DNA of 64,000 nucleotides from Paracoccus salipaludis. Lineage in GTDB: Bacteria; Pseudomonadota; Alphaproteobacteria; Rhodobacterales; Rhodobacteraceae. Below are positions 52,538 through 62,822 of the stretch, one piece after another (within the stretch, counting starts at the first letter, position 1; each line of letters opens with the position of its first letter). The notes under the pieces are model-generated. The model was not told the origin of the DNA. It ran no database searches and saw only the letters and a list, made by a program, of their open reading frames with translations. The stretch spans positions 57,821-121,820 of the forward strand of contig NZ_NSJZ01000008.1 in assembly GCF_002287065.1 (NCBI RefSeq), in the 5' to 3' direction. Position numbers and translations under genes: made by a program.

Positions 52538-54442
52538 TCAGGGCCTTGGCGGAACGTCGCCCCCGGGCGCCTCGGCGGTGGCCGCGGGTTCCGGTTCGGG
52601 CAGGCCGAAGCCGCCGGGCAGCTTGCCGCCGTTCTTCCGCTCGGCCTCCAGCACGGCGTCCAGACCGACGTTCAGCTTGGCGCGGATGCGGTCCACGTCC
52701 GTGTCGGTGTCCTCGGGCTTGTAAAGGCTCAGCGCCCGCTTCCACTGGATCTCGGCCTCGCGCTTGCGGCCGACCATCCAGTAGATGTCGCCCATGTGGT
52801 CGTTGACCAGGCTGTCGTCGGACATGACGGCGACGGCGCGCTCCATCGGGGCCACGGCATCGGCATAGCGGCCCAGCCGGTAATAGGCCCAGGCCAGGGA
52901 ATCGAGAATATAGCCGTCGTCGGGGCGCAGCTCGACCGCGCGCTCGATCAGCCTGAGGCCCTCGTCCAGCCGCACGTTCCGGTCCACCCAGGAATAGCCG
53001 AGATAGTTCAGGATCGGCGCCTGGTCGGGCTGAAGTTCCAGCGCGGCCTGGAAATCGGCGTCGGCGCTGTCGAACTGGCCCGAGCGTTCCTTGGCGATGC
53101 CGCGCGCATAAAGCGGGAACCAGGTCGCCTGCGGGTCCTCGCCCTCCTTCAGGATCTCGAGCGCGCGGTCATAAACCGGCACGGCCTCGGCGAACTTGTC
53201 GCGCTGGCGCAGCACGTCGCCCAAGGCGACCCAGGCCTGGGCATAGGCGGGATAGGCGTCGGCCAATGCGCGTGCGGCGGATTCGGCGTCCTCCATCCGG
53301 TCGGCGCGCGCGAGCGAATCGATGCGCACCAGCTCGGCCGCCGGGCGCATCTGGCCCGCCTCGCGCAGGGCGTCGAACTCGCCCTCGGCCAGGTCGAACT
53401 GGCCGGCCGATTGCAGAAGCTGGGCGATCAGCAGCCGCGCATCCGGCATCTCGGGGTCGAGATGCTGCCCGAGCCGCGCATAGATCAGCGCCAGCGGGTC
53501 GGTTTCCTCGCCCCCCATGAGCGCGCCCGCGAAGGTCACCAGGACCTGCGCCAGCCCTTCGCGTGCATTGCGGATCACGTCAAAGGGCAGCGTCTCGCCC
53601 GCCTGGAGCCTGCGGCGCAGGTCGAGCAGCGCGGGCTCGTTCTCGATCGCCTCGAGCCCGTCGAGCATGGCGATCGCATCGTCGTTGCGTTCCAGTTGCG
53701 ACAGCACCTGGGCGCGCGCCAGCACCCCCTGCAGGTGCGAGGAGGCTTCGGGGCTTTCCAGCGCCGAAGCCGCCCCCTCGTAGTCGCCGACACTGGCGCG
53801 GGCGAGCGCAAGCTGGAAGCCCGCGATCCCTGCCGCGCCCTCGCCCTGGCCCATCTGCTCGAAGATGGCGAAGGCTTCCGAGGCGCGGCCCGCGCCCATC
53901 AGCGCCCAGGCGCGGAAAAGGCCGTCCAGCAGCGGGCCGCCGGCGGTGGGGGCGGGGCCCGCCTGATCCAGCATGGCCAGCACGCCCGCCCAGTCCTCGC
54001 GCCGGGCCAGGTCGACGCGGCGCAGCAGCGCGACCAGCTCGGTCTCGGCACGCTCGGTCTGGGCCAGGCGGTTGGCCAGGTCCACCGCACGGTCGATCTC
54101 TCCGGCCGAGATCATCGAAACCAAGGCCCCGTCCTGGAGGAAGGCCTCTCCGGGGTCCGCCGCCACCGCCTCGCCGAAATAGCGCGCGGCAGCCGGGAAA
54201 TTGCTGTCGGCGGCGGCCTGGCGCGCGGCGAGATAAGCCCCGGCGAGGCCCCGGACCGGCGCAGGCCGTGCCCCCTGGCGCTTGTCGGCGTCGGGCGCCT
54301 GCGCGTCAGGGGTTCCGGTCTGCGCCTGCGCCCAGCGCAGGCCGGCCGCGTCTCCGGCCGGCGCAAGGCCGGTCCGGGCATGGACAGGGGGGGCGGTCGA
54401 GATCAGCGCGGCGGCGATCGCCAGGCTCAGGATGGGCTTCAT
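52538..54442 (-). CDS. Exported tetratricopeptide-repeat protein
   Basis: The 634-residue protein has an N-terminal signal peptide ([22 protein letters not shown]; cleavage near 23) and a long array of TPR units, with clear ones at [25 protein letters not shown] (split at about 528-552) and [25 protein letters not shown]. It probably scaffolds a periplasmic or membrane complex; similar proteins near ispE are common in Rhodobacteraceae. The ATG at 54442 gives the signal peptide. The last 40 residues are Pro/Ala-rich. Confidence 0.85.
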   Translation of the reverse strand: MKPILSLAIAAALISTAPPVHARTGLAPAGDAAGLRWAQAQTGTPDAQAPDADKRQGARPAPVRGLAGAYLAARQAAADSNFPAAARYFGEAVAADPGEAFLQDGALVSMISAGEIDRAVDLANRLAQTERAETELVALLRRVDLARREDWAGVLAMLDQAGPAPTAGGPLLDGLFRAWALMGAGRASEAFAIFEQMGQGEGAAGIAGFQLALARASVGDYEGAASALESPEASSHLQGVLARAQVLSQLERNDDAIAMLDGLEAIENEPALLDLRRRLQAGETLPFDVIRNAREGLAQVLVTFAGALMGGEETDPLALIYARLGQHLDPEMPDARLLIAQLLQSAGQFDLAEGEFDALREAGQMRPAAELVRIDSLARADRMEDAESAARALADAYPAYAQAWVALGDVLRQRDKFAEAVPVYDRALEILKEGEDPQATWFPLYARGIAKERSGQFDSADADFQAALELQPDQAPILNYLGYSWVDRNVRLDEGLRLIERAVELRPDDGYILDSLAWAYYRLGRYADAVAPMERAVAVMSDDSLVNDHMGDIYWMVGRKREAEIQWKRALSLYKPEDTDTDVDRIRAKLNVGLDAVLEAERKNGGKLPGGFGLPEPEPAATAEAPGGDVPPRP

Positions 54443-54535
54443 CGAACGGCAATGCCCCGCAGCACAGGTTGACACATGACGCGCGACCCTAGACGGGGAC
54501 GCGCCCGGCGGCAACGCCGGGCGGCCCGGGACGCG

Positions 54536-56191
54536 TCACATGTTGGGGTAGTTCGGCCCATCGCCGCCCTGGGGCGTGGTCCAGACGATGTTCTGCGACG
54601 GGTCCTTGATGTCGCAGGTCTTGCAGTGGACGCAGTTCTGGAAGTTGATCACGAAGCGCGCGCCTTCCGGCACCGACTTGTCCTCGACCACCTCGTAGAC
54701 CCCGGCCGGGCAATAGCGCTGCGCGGGTTCCGCGTAGATCGGCAGGTTCACCCGGATCGGGACGGTGGGGTCCTTCAGCTTCAGGTGGCAGGGCTGGCTT
54801 TCCTCGTGGTTGGTGAAGGAAAAGGCCACGTTGGTCAGCCGGTCGAAGCTGAGCTTGCCGTCGGGCTTCGGATAGTCGATCGGACGATAGTTCTTCGCGG
54901 GCCGGGTCGCGGCGGCGTCGGTCTTGCCGTGCTTCCAGGTCCGCAGGATGTTGCGGTTGAAGAGGCTGGCCACCCACATGTCCATGCCGCCCAGCGCGAG
55001 GCTGCCGACCATGCCGGTGCGCGACCAGGCCGGCTTGACGTTGCGCACGCGCTTGAGGTCCCGCGCGATCAGGCCGGACCGCACGTCGGCCTCGTAGTCC
55101 ACCAGCTCGTCGCCCTCGCGCCCTGCCGCGATGGCGGCGGCGGCGGCCTCGGCCGCGGCGATGCCCGACAGCATGGCGTTGTGGTTGCCCTTGATGCGGG
55201 GGACGTTGACCATGCCCGCCGAGCAGCCCAGCAGCAGCGCGCCGGGCACGGTCAGCTTGGGCAGCGACTGCCAGCCGCCCTCGGAAATCGCGCGGGCGCC
55301 ATAGGCCACGCGCTTGCCGCCTTCCAGCAGCTCGGCCACCATCGGGTGGTGCTTGAAGCGCTGGAACTCGGCATAGGGGTAAAGATACGGGTTCTCGTAG
55401 TTCAGGTGGACCACGAAGCCGATGAACACCTGGTTGTTCTCGGCGTGGTAGATGAAGGACCCGCCGCCCGCGTTCTTGCCAAGGGGCCAGCCCATCGTGT
55501 GGACGACGGTGCCTTCCTTGTGCTTGGCCGGGTCGATCTCCCAGATCTCCTTCATGCCGATGCCGAACTTCTGCGGCTCGTGCCCGGCGGACAGGTCGTA
55601 TTTCTCGATCAGCTGCTTGGCGAGCGACCCGCGCACCCCTTCGGCGATCATCACGTACTTGCCGCGCAACTCCATGCCCGGCTCGTAGGAGGGACCGGGG
55701 GTGCCGTCGGGTTCCTTGCCCATCTCGCCCGCAACGACGCCCGCCACGCGGTCGCCGTCCATGACCAGCTCGCTTGCCGCCATGCCGGGGAAGATTTCCA
55801 CGCCCAGCCCTTCGGCCTGCTCGGCCAGCCAGCGGCAGACATTGCCCATGCTGACGATGTAGTTGCCGTGGTTCGACATCAGCCGCGGCATCGGCCAGTT
55901 CGGGATGCGCACCGAGCCCGCCGGGCCGAGAACCACGAAGCTGTCCGAGGTCACGGCCGTCTTCACCGGCGCGCCCTTGTCCTTCCAGTCGGGGATCAGC
56001 GCGTTCAGGCCCACCGGGTCCAGCACCGCGCCCGACAGGATGTGCGCCCCGACCTCGGAGCCCTTTTCCAGCACGACCACGTTCAGGTCCGGGTCGATCT
56101 GCTTCAGGCGGATCGCCGCCGACAGGCCCGCGGGCCCCGCGCCGACGATCACCACGTCGAATTCCATCGATTCGCGTTCGATCGTGCTCAT
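54536..56191 (-). CDS. Electron transfer flavoprotein-ubiquinone oxidoreductase
   Basis: ETF-QO passes electrons from acyl-CoA and amine dehydrogenases, through ETF, to ubiquinone. The 551 residues have the FAD-binding [17 protein letters not shown] (about 12-28), [20 protein letters not shown], and the C-terminal [4Fe-4S] cysteines in YCPAGVYEV, then [21 protein letters not shown] sequence. It serves the two acyl-CoA dehydrogenases in this window. A palindrome between its possible -35 and -10 elements (56239-56256) may be an operator. Confidence 0.97.
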   Translation of the reverse strand: MSTIERESMEFDVVIVGAGPAGLSAAIRLKQIDPDLNVVVLEKGSEVGAHILSGAVLDPVGLNALIPDWKDKGAPVKTAVTSDSFVVLGPAGSVRIPNWPMPRLMSNHGNYIVSMGNVCRWLAEQAEGLGVEIFPGMAASELVMDGDRVAGVVAGEMGKEPDGTPGPSYEPGMELRGKYVMIAEGVRGSLAKQLIEKYDLSAGHEPQKFGIGMKEIWEIDPAKHKEGTVVHTMGWPLGKNAGGGSFIYHAENNQVFIGFVVHLNYENPYLYPYAEFQRFKHHPMVAELLEGGKRVAYGARAISEGGWQSLPKLTVPGALLLGCSAGMVNVPRIKGNHNAMLSGIAAAEAAAAAIAAGREGDELVDYEADVRSGLIARDLKRVRNVKPAWSRTGMVGSLALGGMDMWVASLFNRNILRTWKHGKTDAAATRPAKNYRPIDYPKPDGKLSFDRLTNVAFSFTNHEESQPCHLKLKDPTVPIRVNLPIYAEPAQRYCPAGVYEVVEDKSVPEGARFVINFQNCVHCKTCDIKDPSQNIVWTTPQGGDGPNYPNM

Positions 56192-56238
56192 GGCTGGGCC
56201 CCCTCTGGCGTGGCTGGATCGCGGGTTTGCATCGACAT

Positions 56239-56256
56239 AAGGGGGTTTGCCCCCTT
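56239..56256 (-). promoter_or_regulatory. Perfect palindrome in the ETF-QO promoter region
   Basis: AAGGGGG (56239-56245) and CCCCCTT (56250-56256) with a TTTG loop. On the minus strand it fills the 16-base spacer between TTGTGC and TTATGT, which would form a promoter 40-odd bases before the gene. This is a good place for a repressor or a redox regulator; no regulator is identified. Confidence 0.4.
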
Positions 56257-56351
56257 GCACAACATGACGTGACGTGCATTGCCACGCGGGCGGGGCGCTT
56301 GCGTCGGCGGGTCGGCCGGGGCACGATGCGGCCTGCATCTGACGACGCCCC

Positions 56352-56373
56352 CGCCCCCCGGCCGGGGGCGTTT
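56352..56373 (+). repeat. GC hairpin in the greA leader
   Basis: CGCCCCC (56352-56358) pairs with GGGGGCG (56364-56370), followed by TTT, 16 bases before the greA start. It could be a weak attenuator. Confidence 0.5.
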
Positions 56374-56388
56374 GCACACGAGGAAGCG

Positions 56389-56859
56389 ATGGAAAAGATA
56401 CCGATGACCCGCGCGGGGTTCGACCAGCTCGACCTCGAGCTGCGCGACCTGAAGGCGGTCGAGCGTCCCGCCGTGATCCGCGCCATCGCCGAGGCGCGCG
56501 AGCATGGCGACCTGTCCGAGAACGCCGAATACCATGCCGCACGGGAAAAGCAGTCCTTCATCGAGGGCCGGATCAAGGAACTCGAGATGATCATCTCGCG
56601 CGCCGAGGTGATCGACCCCGCCAAGCTGTCGGGCAGCGTCAAGTTCGGGGCCAAGGTCACCGTCGTGGACGAGGACACCGACGAGGAAAAGACCTTCCAA
56701 CTCGTGGGCGAACAGGAGGCGGACCTGGAACGCGGCCTGCTGAACGTCCGCTCGCCCCTGGCCCGCGCGCTGATCGGCAAGGACGAGGGCGACAGCGTCG
56801 AGGTGACGACGCCGGGCGGGCTGAAATCCTACGAGATCCTGTCGATCCGCTATGAATGA
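56389..56859 (+). CDS. greA: Transcription elongation factor GreA
   Basis: GreA rescues backtracked RNA polymerase by stimulating transcript cleavage. The 156-residue protein has the coiled-coil hairpin with its acidic tip [25 protein letters not shown] (about 35-55) and the C-terminal FKBP-like domain ending in [22 protein letters not shown] at 56381-56384 supports the start. Its stop overlaps the start of the next gene by 8 bases. Confidence 0.97.
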   Translation: MEKIPMTRAGFDQLDLELRDLKAVERPAVIRAIAEAREHGDLSENAEYHAAREKQSFIEGRIKELEMIISRAEVIDPAKLSGSVKFGAKVTVVDEDTDEEKTFQLVGEQEADLERGLLNVRSPLARALIGKDEGDSVEVTTPGGLKSYEILSIRYE

Positions 56860-57775
56860 CGTGACCGAACGGCTGCGCCGGCTGACCGAGGGCCGCGACC
56901 CGGCGGCGCTGGTGGGACTTGCGGCATCCGCCGCCTGGGTGGCCCTGGTGCTGCTGTTCTGGCTCCTGGGGCCCGAAGGCTCGCCCGCCTCGGGCCTGGG
57001 CCGTCTTCTGGCCCTGGCGGGCGTCATCCTGCCGCTGGCGCTGATCTGGATGGCCGTGGGACTGGCCCGCGCCATCGAGGAGCTGCGGACCGAGGCCGCG
57101 CTGCTGCGCGCCCGCATGGACATGCTGCGCGGGTCCGAGGGCGAGCCCGAGCGCCCGAACGCCCGTCCGGCCGCCGAGCCGCGCCCGAGGGCCGAGCCGC
57201 GGCCCGCAGCCCAGGCCCGGCCCGCCGCAGCCGCGCGTGCGCCTGCAACCCGCCCGGCCGCCCCGCGCCAGAGCGACCTGCCGCTCGAGCCCCCGCCGCC
57301 GCCGGTGCAGGCCGAGCCCGCCACGCTGATCATCGCGCTGAACTTCCCCGACGGGCCGGACGACCACGAGACCATCTCGGCGCTGCGGACCGCGCTGGCC
57401 GACCCCGAGGCCGCAAAGGTCATCCGCGCCGCCCAGGACATCGTCACGCTGCTGGCGCAGCAGGGGGTCTATACCGACGACCTGCGGGCCTCGGTGGCCT
57501 CCGCCACGCCCTGGCGGCGCTTGATCGCGGGCCAGCGCGGCCCGGCCCTGGCGGACCTGGCCGCCGCCGATGCCGATGGGGCCGAGGCCATCGCGCGGGC
57601 GATGCGCGGCGACGAGGTCTTCCGCGACGCGGCGCAGCACTTCATGCGCCAGTTCGACCGGACGCTTGCGCGATCGGCCGAGGAGCTGGGCGACGAGGGG
57701 ATCCTTGCCCTGGCCTCGACCCGCTCGGGCCGGGCCTTCGCCCTTCTGGCGCAGGTCATGGGGATGTTCGGCTGA
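56852..57775 (+). CDS. Two-helix membrane protein with Pro/Ala linker, function unknown
   Basis: The 307-residue protein has two hydrophobic helices (about 20-40 and 49-69), a heptad-like segment [19 protein letters not shown] (split at about 76-94), a Pro/Ala/Arg-rich linker (about 97-150) and a globular helical C-terminus (about 155-307: [20 protein letters not shown] and so on). It is overlapped with greA and is typical of Rhodobacteraceae, but I know no function for it. Confidence 0.8.
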   Translation: MNDVTERLRRLTEGRDPAALVGLAASAAWVALVLLFWLLGPEGSPASGLGRLLALAGVILPLALIWMAVGLARAIEELRTEAALLRARMDMLRGSEGEPERPNARPAAEPRPRAEPRPAAQARPAAAARAPATRPAAPRQSDLPLEPPPPPVQAEPATLIIALNFPDGPDDHETISALRTALADPEAAKVIRAAQDIVTLLAQQGVYTDDLRASVASATPWRRLIAGQRGPALADLAAADADGAEAIARAMRGDEVFRDAAQHFMRQFDRTLARSAEELGDEGILALASTRSGRAFALLAQVMGMFG

Positions 57776-57839
57776 GCCACTTGCCTTGGGCCGCGCGCCC
57801 GCTAAAGCTGCGGCCCGCAACAGTCCCGGAACCCTTGGC

Positions 57840-58601
57840 ATGACGCAGCTTTCCCGGCCCGCGCCGACGACCGGGCGCGCGGAATCGCCCTCGGTCGCGC
57901 GGTCCTTCCGCACGGGCTTCCTGCAGGCGCTGCCCTTCCTGCTGGTGCTGGTGCCCTTTGCGCTGCTCTTCGGGGTGGTGGCGACGGCCGCCGGGCTGGA
58001 CCTTGCGCAGACCATGGGCTTCTCGGTCCTGGTGCTGGCGGGCGCGTCGCAGTTCAGCGCGGTGCAGCTGCTCAGCGATCACGCGCCGGTGCTGGTGGTG
58101 CTGGCCTCGTCCCTGGCGATCAACCTCAGGATGGCGATGTATTCGGCCTCGCTGACGCCCTGGCTGGGGCGTGCGCCGGCCTGGCAGCGGGCGCTGATCG
58201 CCTATGTGCTGATCGACCAGACCTACGGCATGGCGATCCAGCGGTTCGAGCGCCAGCCCCGCCTGACCGTCCCCGAGCGCGTGGCCTATCTTGCGGGGGC
58301 GACGCCGGTGCTGTGCCTGCCCTGGATGCTGTTCACCTATGTGGGCGCCACGGCCGGGCAGATGATCCCGGCCGCCTGGCCGCTGGATTTCGCGGTGCCG
58401 ATCACCTTTCTGGCCATGACCGCGCCGATGATGCGGACACTGCCCCATGTCGTGGCGGCGCTGGTGGCGGTCCTGTCTGCGCTGGTCCTGTCGGACCTTC
58501 CCTCGGGGACGGGCGTGCTGATCGCGGCGCCCCTTGGCATGGCCGCGGGCGCCGGGGCCGAGGCCTGGCAGTCCCGCCGCCGCATTCGAAGGAACGGATG
58601 A
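57840..58601 (+). CDS. azlC: AzlC-family branched-chain amino acid exporter, large subunit
   Basis: This 253-residue integral membrane protein forms an exporter with AzlD. It has the AzlC pattern PFLLVLVPFALLFGVVA, GASQFSAVQLL and SLAINLRMAMYSASL (about 89-103). The ATG is at 57840. Its stop overlaps the azlD start region (ATGATG at 58598). Confidence 0.9.
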   Translation: MTQLSRPAPTTGRAESPSVARSFRTGFLQALPFLLVLVPFALLFGVVATAAGLDLAQTMGFSVLVLAGASQFSAVQLLSDHAPVLVVLASSLAINLRMAMYSASLTPWLGRAPAWQRALIAYVLIDQTYGMAIQRFERQPRLTVPERVAYLAGATPVLCLPWMLFTYVGATAGQMIPAAWPLDFAVPITFLAMTAPMMRTLPHVVAALVAVLSALVLSDLPSGTGVLIAAPLGMAAGAGAEAWQSRRRIRRNG

Positions 58602-58930
58602 TGGCGGGTTATTCCGACGCGACGATCTGGCTGGTGATCCTGGCGCTGGGGATCGGCACCTATCTGATCCGCTGGTCCTTCCTGGGGGCCGTGGGCGACC
58701 GGGCGGTTCCCGACTGGGCGCAGCGGGTGCTGCGCTATACCGCGGTCTCGGTGCTGCCCGCGCTGATCGCGCCCCTGGTGATGTGGCCTGCCGCGACGGA
58801 CGGCCAGCCCGATCCCGTGCGGCTTTCCTCGGCCGCGGCGACCCTGGTGGTGGGGCTCTGGTCCGGCAGCACGCTGTCCGCGATCCTGGCAGGCGGGGTG
58901 GTGCTGGGACTGGGCACCTGGCTGGCCTGA
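58598..58930 (+). CDS. azlD: AzlD-family exporter, small subunit
   Basis: The 110-residue four-helix membrane protein contains GIGTYLIRWSFLGA and LRYTAVSVLPALIAPLV, as in AzlD. The start could be the ATG at 58598 or at 58601; AAGGA at 58589-58593 fits both. It is translated together with azlC. Confidence 0.9.
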   Translation: MMAGYSDATIWLVILALGIGTYLIRWSFLGAVGDRAVPDWAQRVLRYTAVSVLPALIAPLVMWPAATDGQPDPVRLSSAAATLVVGLWSGSTLSAILAGGVVLGLGTWLA

Positions 58931-59012
58931 CGCGGGGCGCCGCAAGCGCTCCGTCGTCCGGCCTCGGATATTCCGGGAAAGCCGAAGGCGGCGGCAGGGC
59001 CCCCGTCCGTCC

Positions 59013-59663
59013 TCAGCCCGGCGCGCGCACGAGGTGGCCGTCGCGGTAGCCCTCGACCGAGCCGTCCTTCTGGCGCAGCAGCACGTCATGGTTGTTGGCC
59101 GGGTCGCCGTCCTGGTGGCGCTTGGACTGGACCCCCGGCAGGGTCAGGAACCATTGCCGCAGCTTCAGCGGGCTGTAGCCGTCCGGCGCGCCCTCGAAGC
59201 CCGGCACGCTCTGCAGTGCCTGGCCGCTGTTGACCGCGCAATAGCTTTTCGGGGACGCCCCCTGGGCCTCGACCGCGCGGATGGCGGCGTCCGCCACCTC
59301 GCGGCTGACGTAGACGGTGTCCTCGGCGACCCAGTAGGTCGAGCGCGCGTGGTAGTCGATGTAGAAGCGCTTGAAGTTGTCGGTGATCCCGTAAAGCACG
59401 TCGTTGCGCTCGGGGATCTGCGGATGTTCCCAGCTGCCCGCGGGGTCGTAGATCACCCGCTGGCTGCCGTTGATCATCAGCGCCGAATGGCCGCCTTCGC
59501 CGCGCGGGATGCCGATCACGGTGAACAGCGTGATCGAGGGCGGCTCGTTCGACACGAAGCGCGCCCGGCGCAGGGCCTCGTCGTCGGCCCAGCGCGGCTC
59601 GGCGCAGGCCGCAAGCGCGGCAGTCAGCGAAAGCGCCAGAAAGGCGCGCCTTTGCATCGGCAT
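59013..59663 (-). CDS. Lipoprotein with possible permuted papain-like (His...Cys) fold
   Basis: The 216-residue protein has a signal peptide and a lipobox LAAC (C20). The mature part has GEGGHSALMIN (H59) followed 83 residues later by SPKSYCAVNSGQAL (C142), with DPAGSWEH and FYIDYHARSTYWV between them. A His followed by a Cys in that order is the hallmark of circularly permuted NlpC/P60-type enzymes. A catalytic role in the envelope is inferred only from these two residues. It is present widely in Rhodobacteraceae to my knowledge. Confidence 0.65.
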   Translation of the reverse strand: MPMQRRAFLALSLTAALAACAEPRWADDEALRRARFVSNEPPSITLFTVIGIPRGEGGHSALMINGSQRVIYDPAGSWEHPQIPERNDVLYGITDNFKRFYIDYHARSTYWVAEDTVYVSREVADAAIRAVEAQGASPKSYCAVNSGQALQSVPGFEGAPDGYSPLKLRQWFLTLPGVQSKRHQDGDPANNHDVLLRQKDGSVEGYRDGHLVRAPG

Positions 59664-59716
59664 GATGTCACGTTCCCTCGCGCCGCCCCCTTCGTCGGAG
59701 GGTCGGCCGGTATCAA

Positions 59717-59899
59717 TCAGGCGTTGGCCAGGGCCAGGAAGATCAGGACCACCACGACCCCGACCGCGAACCAGGTCATCAGGCGGACGAAGCCGTCGAA
59801 GGTGCGCTGGTGGTCGGTCACGTCCATCGCGCCATGCTCGTGATGAGCAACGGCATGATCCTGGTGATGGGCGGAGTGCTGCGTGTGCGTCGTGGCCAT
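59717..59899 (-). CDS. aa3-type cytochrome c oxidase subunit IV
   Basis: The 60-residue protein has a His-rich N-terminus and one membrane helix (MTWFAVGVVVVLIFLALANA, about 41-60), preceded by DHQRTFDGFVRL. This matches the small subunit IV of the aa3 oxidase of Paracoccus and Rhodobacter. The other subunits are not in the window. Confidence 0.9.
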   Translation of the reverse strand: MATTHTQHSAHHQDHAVAHHEHGAMDVTDHQRTFDGFVRLMTWFAVGVVVVLIFLALANA

Positions 59900-59970
59900 C
59901 TGTCGTCTTGTCCCCTGGTCGCGGCGTTCGGTCCTGTTCCGGGCATCGCTAGCGGAAAGCGCAGGCGCTG

Positions 59971-61020
59971 TCACGCCCTCCACAACACGCCGCCCTGCGC
60001 GTCGGTGCCCACCGGCCACGCCTGCCCGCGCGCCTGCAGGGCGTTCAGGTGCGCCACCGCCTCGACCAGGGCGAGACCGTATTCCCCGTCCCCGATCCGC
60101 CGCCCGAACAGCAGGTCGAAGCAGCCCACGGCGGTGCGGGGCGACTGCGCCAGCGCCCTGGCCAGCCGGCGCAGGGCCGATTCGTGGTTCTCGGCCAGCT
60201 GCGCCAGACGCTGCGGCAGGCCGGTGAAGGGCAGCTTGTGCCCCGGCAGGACAAGGTGGCGTTCCTCGGCCCGCGCGGCCATCCGGGCGCAGCTGTCCAG
60301 CCAGTCGCCGACGGGGTCCGCCCCCGGCTCGGTCGGATAGACGCCGAGGTTGGGCGAGATGCCGGGCAGGAGCTGGTCGCCCCCGATCACCAGATTGTCG
60401 CTGTCCGACCACAAGGTCAGGTGCTCGGCCGCGTGACCCTCGCCCGTCACGACCGTCCAGCCCCGGCCGCCCAGGCGCAGCGCCTGGCCGTCACGGAGGC
60501 GGCGATAGCCGAGGGGCAGGGGATGGACCACGTCGGCGGTGTTCCAGGGCCGTTCGGCCGCGCGCTGCGCGAGGCGGTCCTCGTCCATTCCCGCGCGGCG
60601 CCAGAAGTCGATCTGCTGCGGCGTGGCGCGTTCCTGCACGTCCAGCGCCAGCATCCGCGCGAACAGCCAGGCCGTGCGGCTGGTCCAAAGCTCGGCCCCG
60701 TGCTGTTCGACGAACCAGCCCGCAAGGCCGATGTGGTCGGGATGCTGGTGCGTCGCCAGCACCCGCGCGACGGGCGCCCCCGCCAGCGGTCCCGAAAGCA
60801 GGCGCCGCCAGATCGCGCGCGTGCGGTTCGTGTCGAAGCCCGTGTCCACGACCGTCCAGCCGTCGGCGTCGGCCAGGGCATAGGCGTTGACATGGTCCAG
60901 CCGCATCGGCAGCGGCAGGCGCATCCAGAGGACACCTTCCGCCACCTCGACCGCCTCGCCCTGGGGCGGAGGCTCGGGCCAGGGGTGGCGGATGCCCTCG
61001 GGACGCGGTGCAGCCGTCAT
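59971..61020 (-). CDS. MBL-fold metallohydrolase
   Basis: The 349-residue protein has the metallo-beta-lactamase zinc motif THQHPDHIG (HxHxDH, about 94-102), with GEGHAAEHLTLWS and VLPGHKLPF supplying further His ligands. A C-terminal helical domain follows (about 270-349), as in LACTB2-like hydrolases. Its start overlaps the stop of the acyl-CoA dehydrogenase gene (ATGA), so a thioester or lactone substrate in the same pathway is plausible. Confidence 0.88.
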   Translation of the reverse strand: MTAAPRPEGIRHPWPEPPPQGEAVEVAEGVLWMRLPLPMRLDHVNAYALADADGWTVVDTGFDTNRTRAIWRRLLSGPLAGAPVARVLATHQHPDHIGLAGWFVEQHGAELWTSRTAWLFARMLALDVQERATPQQIDFWRRAGMDEDRLAQRAAERPWNTADVVHPLPLGYRRLRDGQALRLGGRGWTVVTGEGHAAEHLTLWSDSDNLVIGGDQLLPGISPNLGVYPTEPGADPVGDWLDSCARMAARAEERHLVLPGHKLPFTGLPQRLAQLAENHESALRRLARALAQSPRTAVGCFDLLFGRRIGDGEYGLALVEAVAHLNALQARGQAWPVGTDAQGGVLWRA

Positions 61021-62708
61021 GCGGCCCCGGCGAAGGCCGCGTCGGGCAGGGCGTCGAGGTCGGCCCAGCCCGCCCGCGCTTCGGCAAGGTCGCCGGCGTT
61101 GCGGGGCAGGACGCGGGTCACGAAGATGCTGGCCAGCCGCTTGCGCGCCTCGTCGCCCTTGCGGGCGGCGATCAGGTGGTAATGCGCGCCCAGCACGCGG
61201 GCGAAGGCGTTCAGGTAGGGCATGGCGCCCGCCAGCCGGTCGGTCTGGCCCGACTCGATCATCGTGACGGTGGCCTCGCGCAGCGTCTCGGCCGCGTCCC
61301 AGACCGCGCGGGCCAGGTCCGGCATCTCGCCCTGGGCGGCCTTGGCGCCGTCCATGATCTCGTCCAGCAGGCGGAAGGCCATCTCGCCCCCGTCGGACAT
61401 CTTGCGCAGCACGAGGTCGATGGCCTGGATGCCGTTCGTGCCCTCGTAGATCGGGGTGATGCGGACATCGCGCAGATACTGGGCCGCGCCGGTTTCCTCG
61501 ATATAGCCCATGCCGCCGTGGACCTGCACGCCCATGTCGGCCACGCGGCAGCCGACGTCGGTGCCGTAGGACTTGGCGATGGGCGTAAGGAACGCCGCCC
61601 GGGCCGTGCATTCCGGGTCGCTTGTGGCGGTCGCCAGGTCAAGCGCCTGCGCGCAGGCCAGCCCGATGGCGCGGGCGGCAAAGACTTCGGCCCGGCCGCA
61701 GGCCAGCATCCGGCGCACGTCGGGGTGCCGGGCGATGGAGCCCATCTGCGCCCGCTCGCCCGCATAGGCGGCGGCCTGCTGCAGCGCGGCTTCGGCCACG
61801 GCCACGCCCTGCATCCCCACGCCCAGCCGCGCCGCGTTCATCATGGTGAACATCGCGGCCATGCCCTTGTGTTCCCCGCCGACCAGCCAGCCCCTGGCCC
61901 CCTCGAAGCTCATCACGCAGGTGGGCGAGCCGTGGATGCCCATCTTGTGTTCCAGCGACACGACCTTGAGGCTGTTGGCGACACCCGGCCTGCCGTTCTC
62001 GTCGGGCAGGTATTTCGGCACCATGAACAGGCTGATCCCGCGCGTCCCCCTGGCCCCGTCGGGCAGGCGCGCCAGCACCAGGTGGCAGGTGTTCTCGTTC
62101 ACGTCGCTGTCGCCCCAGGTGATGAAGATCTTCTGCCCGGTGATGCGATAGGTGCCCTCGCCGTCCGGCTCGGCCCGCGTGGACAGCGCGCCCACGTCCG
62201 ACCCGGCCTGCGGCTCGGTCAGGTTCATGGTGCCGTTCCATTCGCCCGAGATCAGCTTGGGCAGGTAAAGCTGCTTCATCGCCTCGTCGGCGTGGTGCTG
62301 CAGCGCCTCGATCTGGCCCTGCGTCAGCAGCGGGTTCAGCTGCAGCGCAAGGCAGGCGCCCGCCATCATCTCGCTGACGGCGACGTTCAGGGTCTGGGGC
62401 AGGCCCGCGCCGCCATGCTCGGGATCGGCCGACAGCCCGATCCAGCCGCCCTCGGCGATGGCCGCGAAGCCCTCGGCATAGCCGGGCGACGAGCGGACCG
62501 CGCCGTTTTCCAGCCGGGCAGGCGTCAGGTCGCCGTTGCGGTTCAGGGGCGCCAGCACCTCGGTCGCCATGCGGCCGGCTTCGGACAGGATCGCGGCCAC
62601 GGTGTCGGGCGTCGCCTCGGCGAACCGTGCGGTTGCGGCGACGGGCGCCAGCGGCACGACCGATTGCAGGATAAAGGCGATGTCCTCGACCGGCGCGCGA
62701 TAGGCCAT
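61017..62708 (-). CDS. Acyl-CoA dehydrogenase with C-terminal extension (DmdC type)
   Basis: The 563-residue flavoprotein has the acyl-CoA dehydrogenase core (MNLTEPQAGSDVGAL, GQKIFITWGD, VQVHGGMGYIEETGAAQYLRD-type) and a C-terminal domain of about 120 residues, as in 3-methylmercaptopropionyl-CoA dehydrogenase (DmdC) and AidB-like proteins. Such enzymes are abundant in Rhodobacteraceae; the substrate cannot be fixed from sequence. Electrons would go through ETF to the ETF-QO at 54536. It is divergent from the Sua5-type gene. Confidence 0.9.
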   Translation of the reverse strand: MAYRAPVEDIAFILQSVVPLAPVAATARFAEATPDTVAAILSEAGRMATEVLAPLNRNGDLTPARLENGAVRSSPGYAEGFAAIAEGGWIGLSADPEHGGAGLPQTLNVAVSEMMAGACLALQLNPLLTQGQIEALQHHADEAMKQLYLPKLISGEWNGTMNLTEPQAGSDVGALSTRAEPDGEGTYRITGQKIFITWGDSDVNENTCHLVLARLPDGARGTRGISLFMVPKYLPDENGRPGVANSLKVVSLEHKMGIHGSPTCVMSFEGARGWLVGGEHKGMAAMFTMMNAARLGVGMQGVAVAEAALQQAAAYAGERAQMGSIARHPDVRRMLACGRAEVFAARAIGLACAQALDLATATSDPECTARAAFLTPIAKSYGTDVGCRVADMGVQVHGGMGYIEETGAAQYLRDVRITPIYEGTNGIQAIDLVLRKMSDGGEMAFRLLDEIMDGAKAAQGEMPDLARAVWDAAETLREATVTMIESGQTDRLAGAMPYLNAFARVLGAHYHLIAARKGDEARKRLASIFVTRVLPRNAGDLAEARAGWADLDALPDAAFAGAA

Positions 62709-62822
62709 GTGCTGTTCCCCTGTGACAGCGCGGGCGTTGCATTCCGCCGCCCGGCGCGTATTTCCCATGCTGGCCTCGCAGGTTAACTCTCGCCCGGCCC
62801 GCCGCAACCCCGCAGAGGCGCA

